A stretch of 64,000 bases of DNA from Kingdonia uniflora (lineage: Eukaryota; Streptophyta; Magnoliopsida; Ranunculales; Circaeasteraceae). The DNA lies in NCBI GenBank assembly GCA_014058105.1, contig JACGCM010000428.1, positions 62,001-126,000 of the forward strand. Direction: 5' to 3'. Under the pieces are notes generated by a model. It did no database searches and was not told the DNA's origin. It worked only from the letters and a program-made list of their open reading frames with translations. Numbering within the stretch: the stretch's first letter is position 1; each line of letters starts with the position of its first letter. Positions 11,274 through 22,599 of the stretch are shown piece after piece. A program made the position numbers and the translations under genes.

Positions 11274-12119
11274 TGTTGGACAACAGTTTTGTAAAACAAT
11301 CAGATTTTTGACAGGTCTGACACGGCCTGTTCGGGCCCACTTTGAAGTGGGACCCGATATCCGAAACGCATGTTTGCTGGTACCATTGCGAAGCTCTCTC
11401 CGAGGGCTTTCCAACAGTATATTCGAATGACCAAAACGGTTGTCGGATGAATGAGTAATTCATCTCCAAAGTCAGCTACTTGAAAACTGCTCGTGAAAAG
11501 GTGCATGCCTTTTCCTTCCGTTAGTTTTAAACAAATACAACTGTTGTAAAGGTGCCTTTTCAAGTAGTTGCACCTGTTGTAAACAGGTGTGTTTAGCCTA
11601 TAAATTAGTGTTGAATTTGATCAATTCACTCTAATTTTTTTTTCTTTTTCGTGTGGCTTACCCTCGAATCTCCTCCTCTTAAACTGTTGAAGAGCAGTTC
11701 GCATATTGTTCGCCAGAGACAGCGTATTCCACTGCAGGTTACGTCTGTACCGACTATTGTATCTTGGGAGACTATCTGCCAGAGATCTGTTTGCACGTAA
11801 ACAGGGCAGCTATATTGTCTTAAGGAGATTGCCTAGCAAGCCTCAGTCATTCTCCTTAATCCTAATTTGTATTTAACTTTCGGTAAACAGTAAGTGTAGT
11901 TTATTAGTTAATTCATATTTTATTTCCATTACAAGACTGTACTATTCTCTTATTTCTACTTAATCATACTGTAAAATAGTAAGATTACAGTGACAATTCT
12001 AAGTCTTTTCTAGACTTTACATTATTATACAACATATACAGTTTGTATTGAGACAGATTGTTTCATAGAATAAATCGAGGATTTATTCCGTGTTAATTCA
12101 CACAGATTGTACTCCAACA
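11274..12119 (+). repeat. 5' LTR of copia-1
   Basis: It starts TGTTGGACAACAG and ends TACTCCAACA. A TATA-like CTATAAATTA at 11598-11607 is conserved in the 3' LTR near 17080 and probably marks the U3/R promoter. The sequence just inside (12120 on, ATCTTAAGAC) does not resemble the usual Met-tRNA primer site, so priming by a different tRNA or a decayed site is likely. Confidence 0.9.
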
Positions 12120-12196
12120 ATCTTAAGACAATATATGTTTTTTCTGTTGGTTTATTTGTGTGAACTAAACTAACTGTGTTTTTTTTGTGATAGAAA

Positions 12197-13283
12197 ATGA
12201 CTATTGTTTCAACCCCCGCTGTGAGTAGTGGTGTTCCAAAGATTTTCACGCTACAAGAAAGACCTGAAAAGTTCAACGGTGTGGACTTCAAAACATGGCA
12301 GAGCAAGATGCTCTTCTACCTAACCACTTTGGGATTGGCTAGGTTTCTGCTTGAAGACGCACCAAAACCTAAGGAAGGAGAAACTTCAGAGAAAGCAAAG
12401 GAAGCATTCCTTGTTGTTGATTCGTGGAATCACTCTGACTTCCTTTGCAAGAATTACATCCTGAATTCCCTTGATGAGGTACTGTACAAGGTGTATAATC
12501 CTATCAAGACTGCAAAACTCTTGTGGGAGGCTCTTGAAAAGAAGTACAAAACTGAAGAAGCGGGTATTCGAAAGTTTGTCGTGGACAAATTCATGGAGTT
12601 TAAGATGGTTTATGGGAAATTTGTGGTTGATCAACTCCAACTCCTCCAAATCATGCTTTATGGATATCATTGCAGAGGGGCATGTTATCAGTAAATCATT
12701 CTAGGTCACTGCTATCATTGGCAAGCTTCCGTCTGCATGGAAAGACTTCAAGTATTACCTTAAGCACAAGTGAAAGGAAATGAGTCTTGAAGACTTGGTT
12801 GTTCGACTCAAGATCGAAGAGGATAACAGGGGTACCGACAAGCGCACCAGTAATGAGGCTAAAGTGCATGTGGTTGAAAGCTCCAAACCGAACAAGAAGA
12901 AAAACAATAAGAGAAAGGCGAATTTCTCCCACCAGGGAAACAAGAAGTTCCGCAAGATCGAGGGAGACTATTTTGTCTGTGGGAAACCAGGCCATGCTGC
13001 TAAAAACTGTATTCATCGTAAAGGTCCCAAAGATAACAAGAATCCTGAAGCAAATATTACTAAGAACATTGCTCATGACATTGAGAACATGCATCTATCT
13101 GCTGTTGTGTCAGAAGTGAACCTGATTGGTAGCAACACTCGAGAATGGTGGGTGGACACTGAGGCCACTCGTCACATTTGTTCCGATAAATCTATGTTTG
13201 CCACCTATGAGAAACTGGACCACGAAGAGAAGCTGGTAACTCTGCAGTTTCATGCGTTGAAGGTAAAGGACAAGTCATCCTAA
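12197..13283 (+). pseudogene. Copia-1 gag and protease region
   Basis: The Met at 12197 starts a gag of the UBN2/retrotransposon-gag type (FNGVDFKTWQSKMLFYL). A stop at 12692-12694 breaks it. The zinc knuckle near 12970-13010 reads YFVCGKPGHAAKNC, with the first Cys replaced by Tyr. The protease site near 13146-13175 reads WWVDTEATRHIC. Related elements have DSGA, so the active-site Gly is Glu here. The frame shifts near 13270, with the protease C-terminus continuing in another frame to about 13390. Confidence 0.82.
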
Positions 13284-13289
13284 AATTCA

Positions 13290-14065
13290 CTTCTGGAAAG
13301 GATGTTACTCTAAACGAGGTTCTTCATGTTCCAGACATTAGGAAAAACCTTATATTTGGATTTGTTCTAAGCAAGAAAGGGTTTAGAATGGTCTTTGAGT
13401 CAGATAAATTTGTGTTGACCAAAGGTGGTGTGTATGTAGGTAAGGGATACATGAGTGATGGCCTGTTTAAGGCAAATGTCTGTATAGCCGGCAGAAACCC
13501 TGCTTACTCTACTATTAATAAAGTTGCTTCTTCTTACTTGCTTGAGTCACCTAATTTATGGCATGATAAATTAGGACACATCAACTTCAAGAAAATGAAG
13601 AAATTGACAAACTTAGGATTAATTCCTAAATTTGAGATTGATAAAACCCACAAGTGTGAGACTTGTGTAGAAGCAAAATTTGCTAAACAACCATTTCATT
13701 CGGTTGAGAAAAGTACTGAGCCCTTGGGTTTAATACATACAGATTTATGTGATTTTAAATCAACTCCAACGCGTGGAGGTAAAAAGTATTTTATCACATT
13801 TATCGATGATTGCACACGTTATTGTTATGTGTATTTACTTATAAGTAAAGACGAGACAATCAACGTGTTCAACCAATATAAGGCTGAAGTTGAGAATCAG
13901 CTGAGCAAGAAGATCAAGATCATTTGATCTAATAGAGGTGGAGAGTATGAATCTCCTTTCGCACAAATATGTGCAGAAAGTGGTATCATACATAAAACTA
14001 TAGCTCCATACTCACCTCAGTCAAATGGAGTGGCTGAAAAGAAAAACATAACTTTAAAAATATGA
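13290..14065 (+). pseudogene. Copia-1 integrase N-terminal and core
   Basis: The HHCC region LWHDKLGHINFKKM with CETC (about 13555-13670) is intact in sequence. The core has HTDLCDF with the first catalytic Asp (13736-13756) and FIDDCTRY near 13800. The second catalytic position, normally RSDRGGEY, follows an in-frame stop at 13925-13927 and reads SNRGGEY, so the Asp is Asn. The Glu remains in PYSPQSNGVAE near 14010-14040. A frame change follows at about 14055. Confidence 0.82.
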
Positions 14066-14095
14066 TAAACTTTATGCTTTTAAGTTCTGAACTTT

Positions 14096-16161
14096 ATGCT
14101 TTTAAGTTCTGGATTGCCTGAGAACTTGTGGGGGGAAGCTCTATATATGTCTAACTACATTTTAAACAGAGTTCCTCACAAGAAGACTGATAGTATTCCA
14201 TATGCGATGTGGAAAGAGAGAAATCCTAACTATACATACCTAAAAGTGTGGGGGTGTTTAACCAAAGTTTCAGTTCCTCCTCCAAAGATAATTAAACTTG
14301 GTTCAAAAACAGTAGATTGCTATTTTCTTGGCAACGCTGCAAATAGTAGTGCTTTTAGATTTCTAGTGTTTAAATCTGATAATGAGGACATTCATGTCAA
14401 CACTATTATAGATTCTCGTGATGCCGTATTCTTTGAAGATGTGTTCCCACATAAAAGGAATACTGGTACTCCAAATCTAAAAATAACACTTGAGGTGTCT
14501 ACCAAGATTACTGAACCACTAGATGGTTCAGATAACCTTGAAATTGAGACGGATCCAAGGAGAAGTAAGAGATCTAAAACATCTAAATCCTTTGGTCCAG
14601 ACTTTCTAACTTACATGTTACAAAGCGAACCACAAACATACAAAGAGGCTATGTCAACTACTGAGGCTTCTTACTGGAAAGAATCTATAAATAGTAAAAT
14701 TGAATCCATTCTAAGCAATCATACCTGGGAATTGGTAGATCTTCCTTCAGGAAGTAAACCAATTGGATGTAAATGGATATTCAAGAATAAATTAAAACCT
14801 GCCGGTTCAATTGAGAAGTATAAGGCTAGGTTGGTAGCTAAGGGATATCGTCAAAAAGAAGGCTTAGATTTCTTTGACACATATTCACCAGTAACTAGAA
14901 TTACTTCAATCAGGATGTTAATAGCCATAACAGCTATATACAACCTGAAGATCCATCAAATGGATGTCAAAACTGCGTTCCTCAATGGTGAGTTAAATGA
15001 GGAAATCTATATGGAGCAACCAGAGGGGTTTAAGTCAAAGGGACAAAACAACAAAGTGTGTAAACTTGTTAAATCTCTTTATGAACTTAAACAAGCTCCA
15101 AAACAATGGCACGCAAAATTTGACAGTGTCATGATGAAAAATGGTTTTCATATTAATGAAAGTAACAAATGTGTCTACTTTAAGCAAACAGGACAAGGGT
15201 GTGTCATTGTTTGCCTCTACGTTGATGAAATGCTTATCTTTGGGAATAATACAGAGGTTATTACATCCACAAAGAAAATGCTTTCAAGCAACTTTGATAT
15301 GAAAGATCTAGGTGTTGCAGATATTATTTTAGGGATTAAAATAATAAAAACACCTAACAGAATACAATGATCACAATCTCACTATGTTGAGAAAGTGTTA
15401 GAGATATTTAAAATTATGGCATTAAGGGTGCAAATAATCCTTTTACTCCATCCTTAGTGTCACACAAAAATACTGGTGATAGCGTATCCCAGTTAGAGTA
15501 CTCTCAGATAAGTGGCAGTCTCATGTATCTCATGAACTGTACACGGCTTGACATAGCCTATTCCATAAATAAACTAAGTAGATACACAAGCAACCCAGGT
15601 AAGAGTCACCGGGAGGCGCTACTTAGAGTGTTAGGATATTTGAAAAATACTCCTAATTTTGCATTAAACTATGAAAGATATCCAGCTGTCCTTGAGGGAT
15701 ACAGTGATGCAAATTGGATATCTGATTCAGATGAATCCAAATCCACGAGTGGATATGTGTTTACATTAGCAGGAGCTGCTATCTCATAGAAATCTTCCAA
15801 ACAAACACTCATAGCTCGTTCCACAATGGAATCAGAGATTATAGCTTTGGATAATACGGGTGAAGAAGCAGAGTGGCTTCGAAACCTTCTGGAAGATATT
15901 CCTTTATGGCCAAAACCTGTGTCAGCCATATGTATACACTACGATAACCAAGCAGCAATGTATAGAGCTCAAAAATTTATATATAATGGTAAGTCACGAC
16001 ACATTCGTCGACGACACAATACCGTGAGGCAGTTACTCTCAAATGGTACGATAACCATTGAATTTGTGAAATCACAAGATAACCTAGCGGATCCATTTAC
16101 TAAAGGTTTATCTAGAGAGAAAATTGATTGCGCATCGAGAGGAATGAGTTTAAAAGCCTAA
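14096..16161 (+). pseudogene. Copia-1 integrase tail, reverse transcriptase and RNase H
   Basis: The longest open stretch (14096-15370) carries the integrase C-terminus, then RT beginning near WIFKNKLKPAG (14776). HQMDVKTAFLNGEL holds the first catalytic Asp. The usual YVDD box reads YVDE (15220-15231), so one metal-binding Asp has become Glu. A frameshift and stop precede the RNase H part at 15457-15789 and 15826-16161, with GYSDANW, STMESEI and ADPFTKGLS, ending at a natural-looking stop at 16159-16161. The domain order RT-RH after INT defines copia. Confidence 0.88.
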
Positions 16162-16754
16162 AACTACCGAGTTACCTTATATAGAAACCTAACGTAGCGA
16201 TTGGAGACCCCAGGGACTACGTTCAATAGAACAACCAGTTCTAAGTAACTCAAATGTGTGCACTTGAGAGTATACACTCCTTTCCATTCCTATGATGCAA
16301 CAAGTGCAACCTACAGCGTATGATCAGGCTAAGCTATGCTTCTAATGAGGTCTATATCTTGTCAAGTACAAGTGGAGTATAGTAGGATACTCTTTATAAA
16401 AGCGTTCGTCACCTATGTGAGTGTAGAGCTGGGACTGCTCTATGAGAATTCTTATAAGGCGAGAATCCTCTAGTAACACTCACAGAACCAAGTTGTTCAG
16501 GGCCAAATGAATACAACCGAGAACTATATGTGAATCGGTTCAATGTTGTGTAAAGTTAATTGTCTTGGTTTACACAAACAGCCGACGGTTCAAGATGAAA
16601 TATTTCACCGATTGGCTAAGTAAATCTGATAAGCTCTTACTAGGGAAGGTTCAAGATGAAATATTTCACCTATCTCGATGCAGCATTGTTCCAAGATTCT
16701 CTTTAAATATTTCAATTATTCTAGAGAGACAAATTCGTCATTCATGTGGGGGAT

Positions 16755-17605
16755 TGTGGGACAACAGTTTTGTAAAACAATTAGATTTCTGACAGGTCTG
16801 ACACGGCCTGTTTGGGACCACTTTGAGGTGGGACCCAATGTCCAAAACGTATGTTTTCCCAGTACCATTGCGAAGCTCTCTCCGAGGGCTTTCCAATGGT
16901 ATATTCGAACGACCAAAACGGTTGTCGGATGAATGAGTAATTCGTCTCCAAAGTCAGCTACTTGAAAACTGCTCGTGGAAAGGTACGTGCCTTTTCCTTC
17001 CGTTAGTTTTAAACAAATACAATTGTTGCAAAGGTGCATTTTCAAGTAGTTGCACCTGCTGTGAACAGGCGTGTTAAGTCTATAAATTAGTGTTGAATCT
17101 GATCAATTCACTATAATTTTTTATTTTTTTCGTGTGGCTTACCCTCGAATCTCCTCCTCCTCTTAAACTGTTGAAGAGCAGTTCGCATATTGTTCACCAA
17201 AGACAGCGTATTCCAGTGCAGGTTACGTCTGTACCGACTGTTGTATCTTGGGAGACTACCTGCCAGAGATTTGTTTGTACGTAAACAGGGCAGCTATATT
17301 GTCTTAAGGAGATTGCCTAGCAAGCCTCAGTCATCCTCCTTAATCCTAATTCGTATTTAACTTTCGGTAAACAGTAAGTGTAGTTCATTAGTTAATTTAT
17401 ATTTTATTTCCATTACAAGACTGTACTATTCTCTTATTTCTACTTAATCATACTGTAAAACACAGTAAGATTACAGTGACAATTCTAAGTCTTTTCTAGA
17501 CTCTACATTATTATACAACATATACAGTCTGTATTGAGACAAATTGTTACATAGAATAAATCGAGGATTTATTTCGTGTTAATTCACACAGATTGTACTC
17601 CAACA
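16755..17605 (+). repeat. 3' LTR of copia-1
   Basis: It starts TGTGGGACAACAG, the counterpart of TGTTGGACAACAG in the 5' LTR, and ends GTACTCCAACA. The preceding 590-bp leader (16162-16754) is non-coding and holds a 23-bp direct repeat at 16587-16609 and 16648-16670. Confidence 0.9.
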
Positions 17606-18073
17606 TCTACTTGGCAGATTGAAATAGAAAAGACTAAGTGGATGAGTAAGATACAAGAAACTGCCTACTTATCTACAACTTATATGAACATTTGCCAAAC
17701 TGATCTCAGCATTATTCACAGTTTAGAGTGCCTTGTCATCCAAAAAAGGCAATGGTAGTTAAGTATATTTTTTGGGATCTTCCTGTAGAAGGTGAAGTTA
17801 AGATCAATACTGGTGGGGATTCAAAAGGTAATCCAAGCAAGGGAGGAACATGCTTTATAATCAGAAACCATAAAAGGTTATGTCTTGAGAACCATGACTA
17901 TGGGCTTGGGGAATGTAACCAATTTCATAGTTGAATGTACAGCTTTGGTTCATGGTTTGGATTGTGCTACTTCAAATGGATGGAAAACTGCTTGGCTGGA
18001 ATCAGATTCCTCTGTTGATGTCAGTACCTTCAATTCTAATGTGACTCTTGGGCTCTTGAAAACCTTTGGCTAA
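17606..18073 (+). pseudogene. LINE ORF2 part 2: C-terminal RNase H domain
   Basis: After the copia element, LINE ORF2 resumes and ends in an RNase H fold: WDLPVEGEVKINTGGDSKGNP near 17775-17838, then NFIVECTALVHGLD and WLESDS near 17918-18008 after a frame change. The first catalytic Asp, normally NTDG or NTDA, is Gly (NTGG). The downstream Glu and Asp are still present. RNase H removes the RNA strand after first-strand synthesis. The stop at 18071-18073 is taken as the end of ORF2. Confidence 0.78.
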
Positions 18074-18239
18074 ATGCAAGAAATAAGTAGTCACTCAATG
18101 AATAAGATCATTGGTTTTTACCTTTTTAAAGGTTTTCACGCTAGATGTTATTTTAATTTGTGATTACTTGTTTATTGTCTAATAATATGCTCATCTTTGG
18201 TGTGAGTAACTAAGTTTGAATCTCGAATTTAGGCTCTTA

Positions 18240-19290
18240 CACATGATAATCTTTTCAAAAAGATATGAGAACTTTTTTCAAACACATGCACGACAATTTT
18301 TTCGAGCACCCATTTTAATTTCTAGCATATATGATAAAATTTTCAAGAATAAATAACAAACTTTTCAAAAACATATGATAATCTTTTTGAGCATACATAA
18401 TAATTGTGTAGGGAACAAACACATTACATAGATTAATTTACGTTGTCGAAGTATGACAGATGACAACATTATCAAGTATAGATAATAAAAATTTCTAACA
18501 TATACGATAACCTTTTCAAGAACAAATGACAACTTTTTCAGTCGCATGAATTTTTTTTCAATTATACGTGATAATTGTGTCGGAGACTAACACATTACAT
18601 ATATTACTTAACGTAGTCGAGGTATAATAGATAACAACATTCTCAAGTATGGATGATAATAATTTCGAGCATATATGACATTTTTTTATGGCACACATTG
18701 TAATTTATAGTTTTTATGTCAACCTTTTCAAGAATAAATGACAACTTCTTCAAACACATATGCTAATTTTATCAAGCCTACATGATAACAGTGTCGGGGA
18801 CAAATACATTACATAGATTCTTTTACGTTGTTGACGTATGATCGATGACAATATTCTCAAGCATAGATGATAAAAATTTCTAACATATATGACTACATTT
18901 TCAAGAATAAATGATAATTTTTTCAAACACATAGCAATATTTTTAAGTATACATAATATTTGGGTCAGAGACCAACACAATTACATAAATTACTTTGCAT
19001 AGTCGACGTATGATAACTGACAACATTTACAAGCGTGGATGATAATAATTTTTAGCACACGGCAATTTTTGGGAGCACCTATTATAATTTTTAGCACATA
19101 TGACAACCTTTTAATGAAAAAATGACAATATTTTCAAACACATATAGCAATTTTTTTTAAGAATAGATACTAGCATTTTTCAAGCACATGTTTAATGTTT
19201 CGAGCTTACATGATAATTGTGGTTGTCCCGACCATTATATAGATTACTTTACATTTTTCACGTATGATAAGAGAATATAGTGAGTTAAAA
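18240..19290. repeat. Diverged AT-rich tandem repeat, unit roughly 170-250 bp
   Basis: A block resembling ACATTACATAGATTANTTTACGTNGTCGACGTATGAT recurs at about 18421, 18592, 18809, 18976 and 19231. Between copies are repeated phrases such as CATATGATAA, TTTTCAAGAATAAATGACAA and CACATATG. Spacings are about 171, 217, 167 and 255 bp, so this is an old array with indels. There is no coding potential. It may be a local satellite or the interior of an unrecognised transposon. Confidence 0.6.
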
Positions 19291-19690
19291 ATGATAACGA
19301 GGGTGAGAGAAGAGAGAGAGATGTAGAGAGACATAAATGAGAAGATAGGTGAGAGAGAAAGAAAAAGATAAAAAAAGAAGCCTTGAATTTGTGGTAGGTT
19401 ATTTATTATTATCTGAGATGAGAAATATGGGACCTACTAATTTTGTTGGGTGTAGGGGACAAAGTAGGGTGCAGAAGGTACAACTAGATAGTTTGGGAGT
19501 CAGAAGGGCAAACGTGGAATGGGTGGGACCTAGAAAATAATTTAAAATGTCCTAAGGCAATCTGAGGTATTTAGACATTAGGGAGGAATTTCCCGATAAA
19601 TTTCAGTTATATTTTCCCTTGTTCATTATCCTCAAGATAACTACATTTTACATCATAATCTGAGCTAATATTCGAAGCATGCTCCAAAAA
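19291..19690. other. Non-coding spacer with GA-rich tract
   Basis: A purine tract (GAGAGAAGAGAGAGAG and similar, about 19299-19375) follows the tandem repeat. The rest up to the LTR element shows no gene or paired repeat. A short open stretch at 19349-19540 is low-complexity at its start and has no recognised domain. Confidence 0.45.
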
Positions 19691-19695
19691 ATATT

Positions 19696-20029
19696 TGATG
19701 TGGCATATTAGTACGAGTTGTCACCCACCCATGTTTGGTTTGAGCATATTTCTATTATTTACTGCTGGAGATGTTTAGGACTTTTGATTAGTATGTTGTT
19801 TCATAATTGGAAAGATTATAAAAGATATTATAGGGAGGAAACCCTAGTGATTTAGGATATAGGAAAAATGTGGTGTATTTGTTTAATCAGTTGTTGCAGA
19901 GAGAATTAAGAGCATAACTCTAGTTTATCTAGTTTTTGTGTTTTTAGTTAGAAAACCCTAATTTTATCAATTAGATTGGTGTTAAATCGTTAAAGTTCCG
20001 CTTTTGCTATTTTGGTTTTTATTAAACTA
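19696..20029 (+). repeat. 5' LTR of the gag-only element
   Basis: It starts TGATGTGGCATATTAG and ends ATTAAACTA; the 3' LTR starts TCATGTGTCGCATTAG and ends TTATACTA. Exact ends are uncertain by a few bases because both termini have drifted from TG...CA. The PBS-like GTATTAGAGCC (20030-20040) abuts the LTR. Confidence 0.75.
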
Positions 20030-20079
20030 GTATTAGAGCCAGTTTATTTTCCTTGGAGTAGTTAGCGTTTCAAGTTGCA

Positions 20080-22489
20080 ATGGTCAGAATCCCTAAGAAA
20101 CCAACCGTTGATCAATAATTCAAAACCATGGTGAAACGGTTTGACGCGATTAATGAGGGGTTTGAAAATTTTGATCGTTTTTAAAAGCGTTCACCGTCGG
20201 TACTTTTAAAGTACCCCCTCAACTGCCATCCCCGCTAGGGCCAACTATGGTACTACCGCCGACTAGTCAAATAGATACCGACTCTGAGAGGAACATCCCT
20301 AAGTACGATGAGATTCTGTTAAGATCTTGAGGGTTAAGACCATTAAATATCTTACCACTAACACCTTAGTTTTATGTGGTGCAGTAGTATTAGGGTCTTA
20401 ACTAACTGTGACCTATCGATTGGTATTAAAGCCAATCACCACGTCAGGGGTTCAAATCCCGGTGGGGGCGAATTTTGGAAAAAATGGGTACCAACTTAAA
20501 AAGAGGTTGAGGGCTCGCTATTAAAGGGAAAAAGGGGTACCGACCGAAGGTTGGGGGCTCGCCGTTAGTGGAAAAAAGGGGTACCGGAAAAAATGTCGGG
20601 GGCTCGCCAATGTGCATAGGCATAGAAAAAGTTGGCATCTGAGGATTTTTGGCCTTGAAGCGGGGTAGAATGTTAGGATCCTGAGGATTAAGACCATTAA
20701 ATATCGTACCACTAAGACCTAGGTTTATATGGTGCAGTGGTATTGGGGTCTTAACAAACTGTTATCTATCAAATTCTCGAGGATATGAACCCGTTTGCGA
20801 TGCTCAACCTTGACACCAATCAAAACCCCATCAACAGAGGGTCAAATCATACCTAAGGAGCTCTTTTTGACGGTCATTGAAGCCAAAACTCTGGCTGAAA
20901 TGGCGCTTTCATCAACGGTAATTATGATTGATGAACAAAAAAATCGGAAAAGAGATGATAGGAGATCACGTGCTTTGTACATAGGTACTTTAAGTGTTAC
21001 ACATGATACTTACGTGGGTGGTACCAACCCGGCCCAAAATTACCCACTTCAGGCCCAACTAACAAGTTCGCTACTCAGCACATGTGAACGAATGCATCGG
21101 CGCACAACTCGACCTAAATGACCAGGGAGTAATACACCGGCCAACGCCATTCACAATCAAGCTCAAGCCCAGTTTTAGGATCCAGGTCTACCAATACTAC
21201 GCAGAGCTCCGAACCAACTAAAGAACCCATCCCAGAGATAATAAGCTCATTGAATTGAGCTCAATCCAAAACATTTTTGGCTCAACTCAAGCAGCCCATC
21301 CTCTTTTATCTCCTTCTTCTTTAAATTTCCCTACACCAGCTAACCCACTTATTTCAGGCCCTCCACTCAACACTAAGACCCTCTGGCCTCCATTCCCAAC
21401 TACTCACCAAGACACACCTTCTTCTTCTCCAAATTTAAGTCTCCCTCCACTAAGAACCAATTCTCCATGGCCTTCATTACCTGCATCCTTTGTGGGTCCA
21501 CCCAATACAACAAATAATCCTCTATTCTTTCCCACTCTACTCATCATTTACCCTTACCATTCTCTTATCACGACCCACCAATACACCATCACAACTGAAC
21601 CGACTTAAAGCCAAGCTCTAGTTACCTCCACGTCTGGCAACCTACATAACTCACCGGTACAGCCGACCACAGGCCTAACCATGGCTGTTTTACCATTTAA
21701 CCACCGCGGTACTCAACTTGTCTACACTTCCCCCTCACCAATCTAGTCCAGCAGTTATGCGAGCCTCTCCCTGCTACAATATCGACCATAGGACGACCAC
21801 CTCAGTTTGGATTTGTGGGGGGGGGGGATTTTCTCAGGTCCTCCATTGTTTGAAACGTTTGGGGGTACAATTCCACTATATTCAACACCCTCACCGCAGC
21901 AACAGCAACCAAGTACATTTTTTGCATACCACCTAGTTTTACGGGTTTGCGGCATCGTCCTGACATCAGTATAGGGCATGGCAATGGGGAGAAATTCACG
22001 GCTGTTGAAATTAACAATGATAGTTTTTGTGCTCCATGGGTTATAGACAGTATGTTCCACCATTTAATCGACCATCGTAGTTGAACGGGCGAAGTCGGGG
22101 CCATAGTTTTAACCCCCCAGTTAACATACCATTGCGTGATCGTCGAGGGCATCAGGCATCCTTATGCGACTCAGTACTAGGACGTTGAGTACTATATAGA
22201 GTCAAGATTAGAGCGACAGCCACAAAGACATGGACGGGGTTCAGATATCGAGGCAATAGCAAGAGAACTCACAGAGCAGACACACAATCTCCACTTGATC
22301 AGGTCCCTGAGTTTGATGGTAAATAGATGTATTCATTGACTGGTCAGGCAAAGTTGAGAATATATATTTACACCTATAAACGTTATGGAGATCTGAAATT
22401 GGTAGCGATACTTGAGTCTCGACATTCTGGGTAGGTCCTCACCTGGTGGATCAACGTTCAACAGTCTCGCAGGTCTGAGGAGTTATCCG
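20080..22489 (+). pseudogene. Gag of the gag-only element, N-terminal part
   Basis: The Met at 20080 starts MVRIPKKPTVDQ, followed by stops. The reading is interrupted by the TRIM. Beyond it come a Pro/Ser/Thr-rich linker (21255-21608) and a retrotransposon-gag domain near 22295-22489, with VPEFDGK, a Lys/Val-Ala-Leu block and LTWWINVQQSRR; the WW pair is typical of gypsy gag domains. Frameshifts are numerous. The domain is cut at codon level by the CACTA insertion and continues at 35086. Confidence 0.62.
20317..20771 (+). mobile_element. TRIM (terminal-repeat retrotransposon in miniature), 455 bp
   Basis: Direct repeats of about 102 bp (20317-20419 and 20671-20771) begin TGTTARGATC and end TATC(G)A. 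A primer site TGGTATTAAAGCC (20421-20433) lies one base inside the first repeat, and a purine stretch GAAGCGGGGTAGAA precedes the second. Flanks GATTC (20312-20316) and AATTC (20772-20776) form a 5-bp TSD with one mismatch. The 250-bp interior is non-coding and holds three copies of a GGGTACC...GGGCTCGC motif and a GGTTCAAATCCC sequence resembling a pol III B box. It depends on another element's enzymes. Confidence 0.85.
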
Positions 22490-22599
22490 CATTACACCAA
22501 AATAACAAAAAATTTACACTCTATTTATAATTTTCCACGGATATATACCATGGTATCCTTGACATAGAGTTTGTCTGTGGCAAAAATCCTTGTTGTTCG

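Larger units (their letters stand above)
11274..17605 (+). mobile_element. Complete Ty1/copia LTR retrotransposon (copia-1)
   Basis: Two ~850-bp LTRs (11274-12119, 16755-17605), both ending CCAACA, flank one gag-PR-INT-RT-RH polyprotein region in copia order. The TSD is GCTAC (11269-11273) against TCTAC (17606-17610), one mismatch. It sits in LINE ORF2 between the zf-RVT and RNase H domains. The purine tract before the 3' LTR is GTGGGGGA (16746-16753). The LTRs are clearly alike but carry many differences, mostly C/T and G/A, so the insertion is not recent. All domains remain but have disabling changes. Confidence 0.93.
5130..18075 (+). mobile_element. L1-type LINE (non-LTR retrotransposon) split by three later insertions
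   Basis: It encodes ORF1 with a DUF4283-like domain and zinc knuckle, then ORF2 with endonuclease, reverse transcriptase, a zf-RVT-like region and a C-terminal RNase H domain. This architecture is known for many plant L1 elements. Removing 6978-7343, 9562-10386 and 11274-17605 plus one TSD copy each reconnects the ORF2 reading at every junction. About 5.4 kb of LINE sequence remains. The 5' boundary is approximate. No poly(A) tail or LINE TSD could be fixed at the 3' end. Confidence 0.85.

Noticed and set aside
20440..20466. tRNA gene suggested by GGTTCAAATCCCGGTGGG
   Set aside because: It resembles a T arm, but no acceptor, D arm or anticodon arm can be paired around it, and it lies in the interior of a TRIM next to its primer site.
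22540..22560. Palindrome around CCATGG (ATATACCATGGTATCC) as a regulatory site
   Set aside because: Short palindromes are common in CACTA subterminal DNA, and no second copy or known operator supports a specific role.
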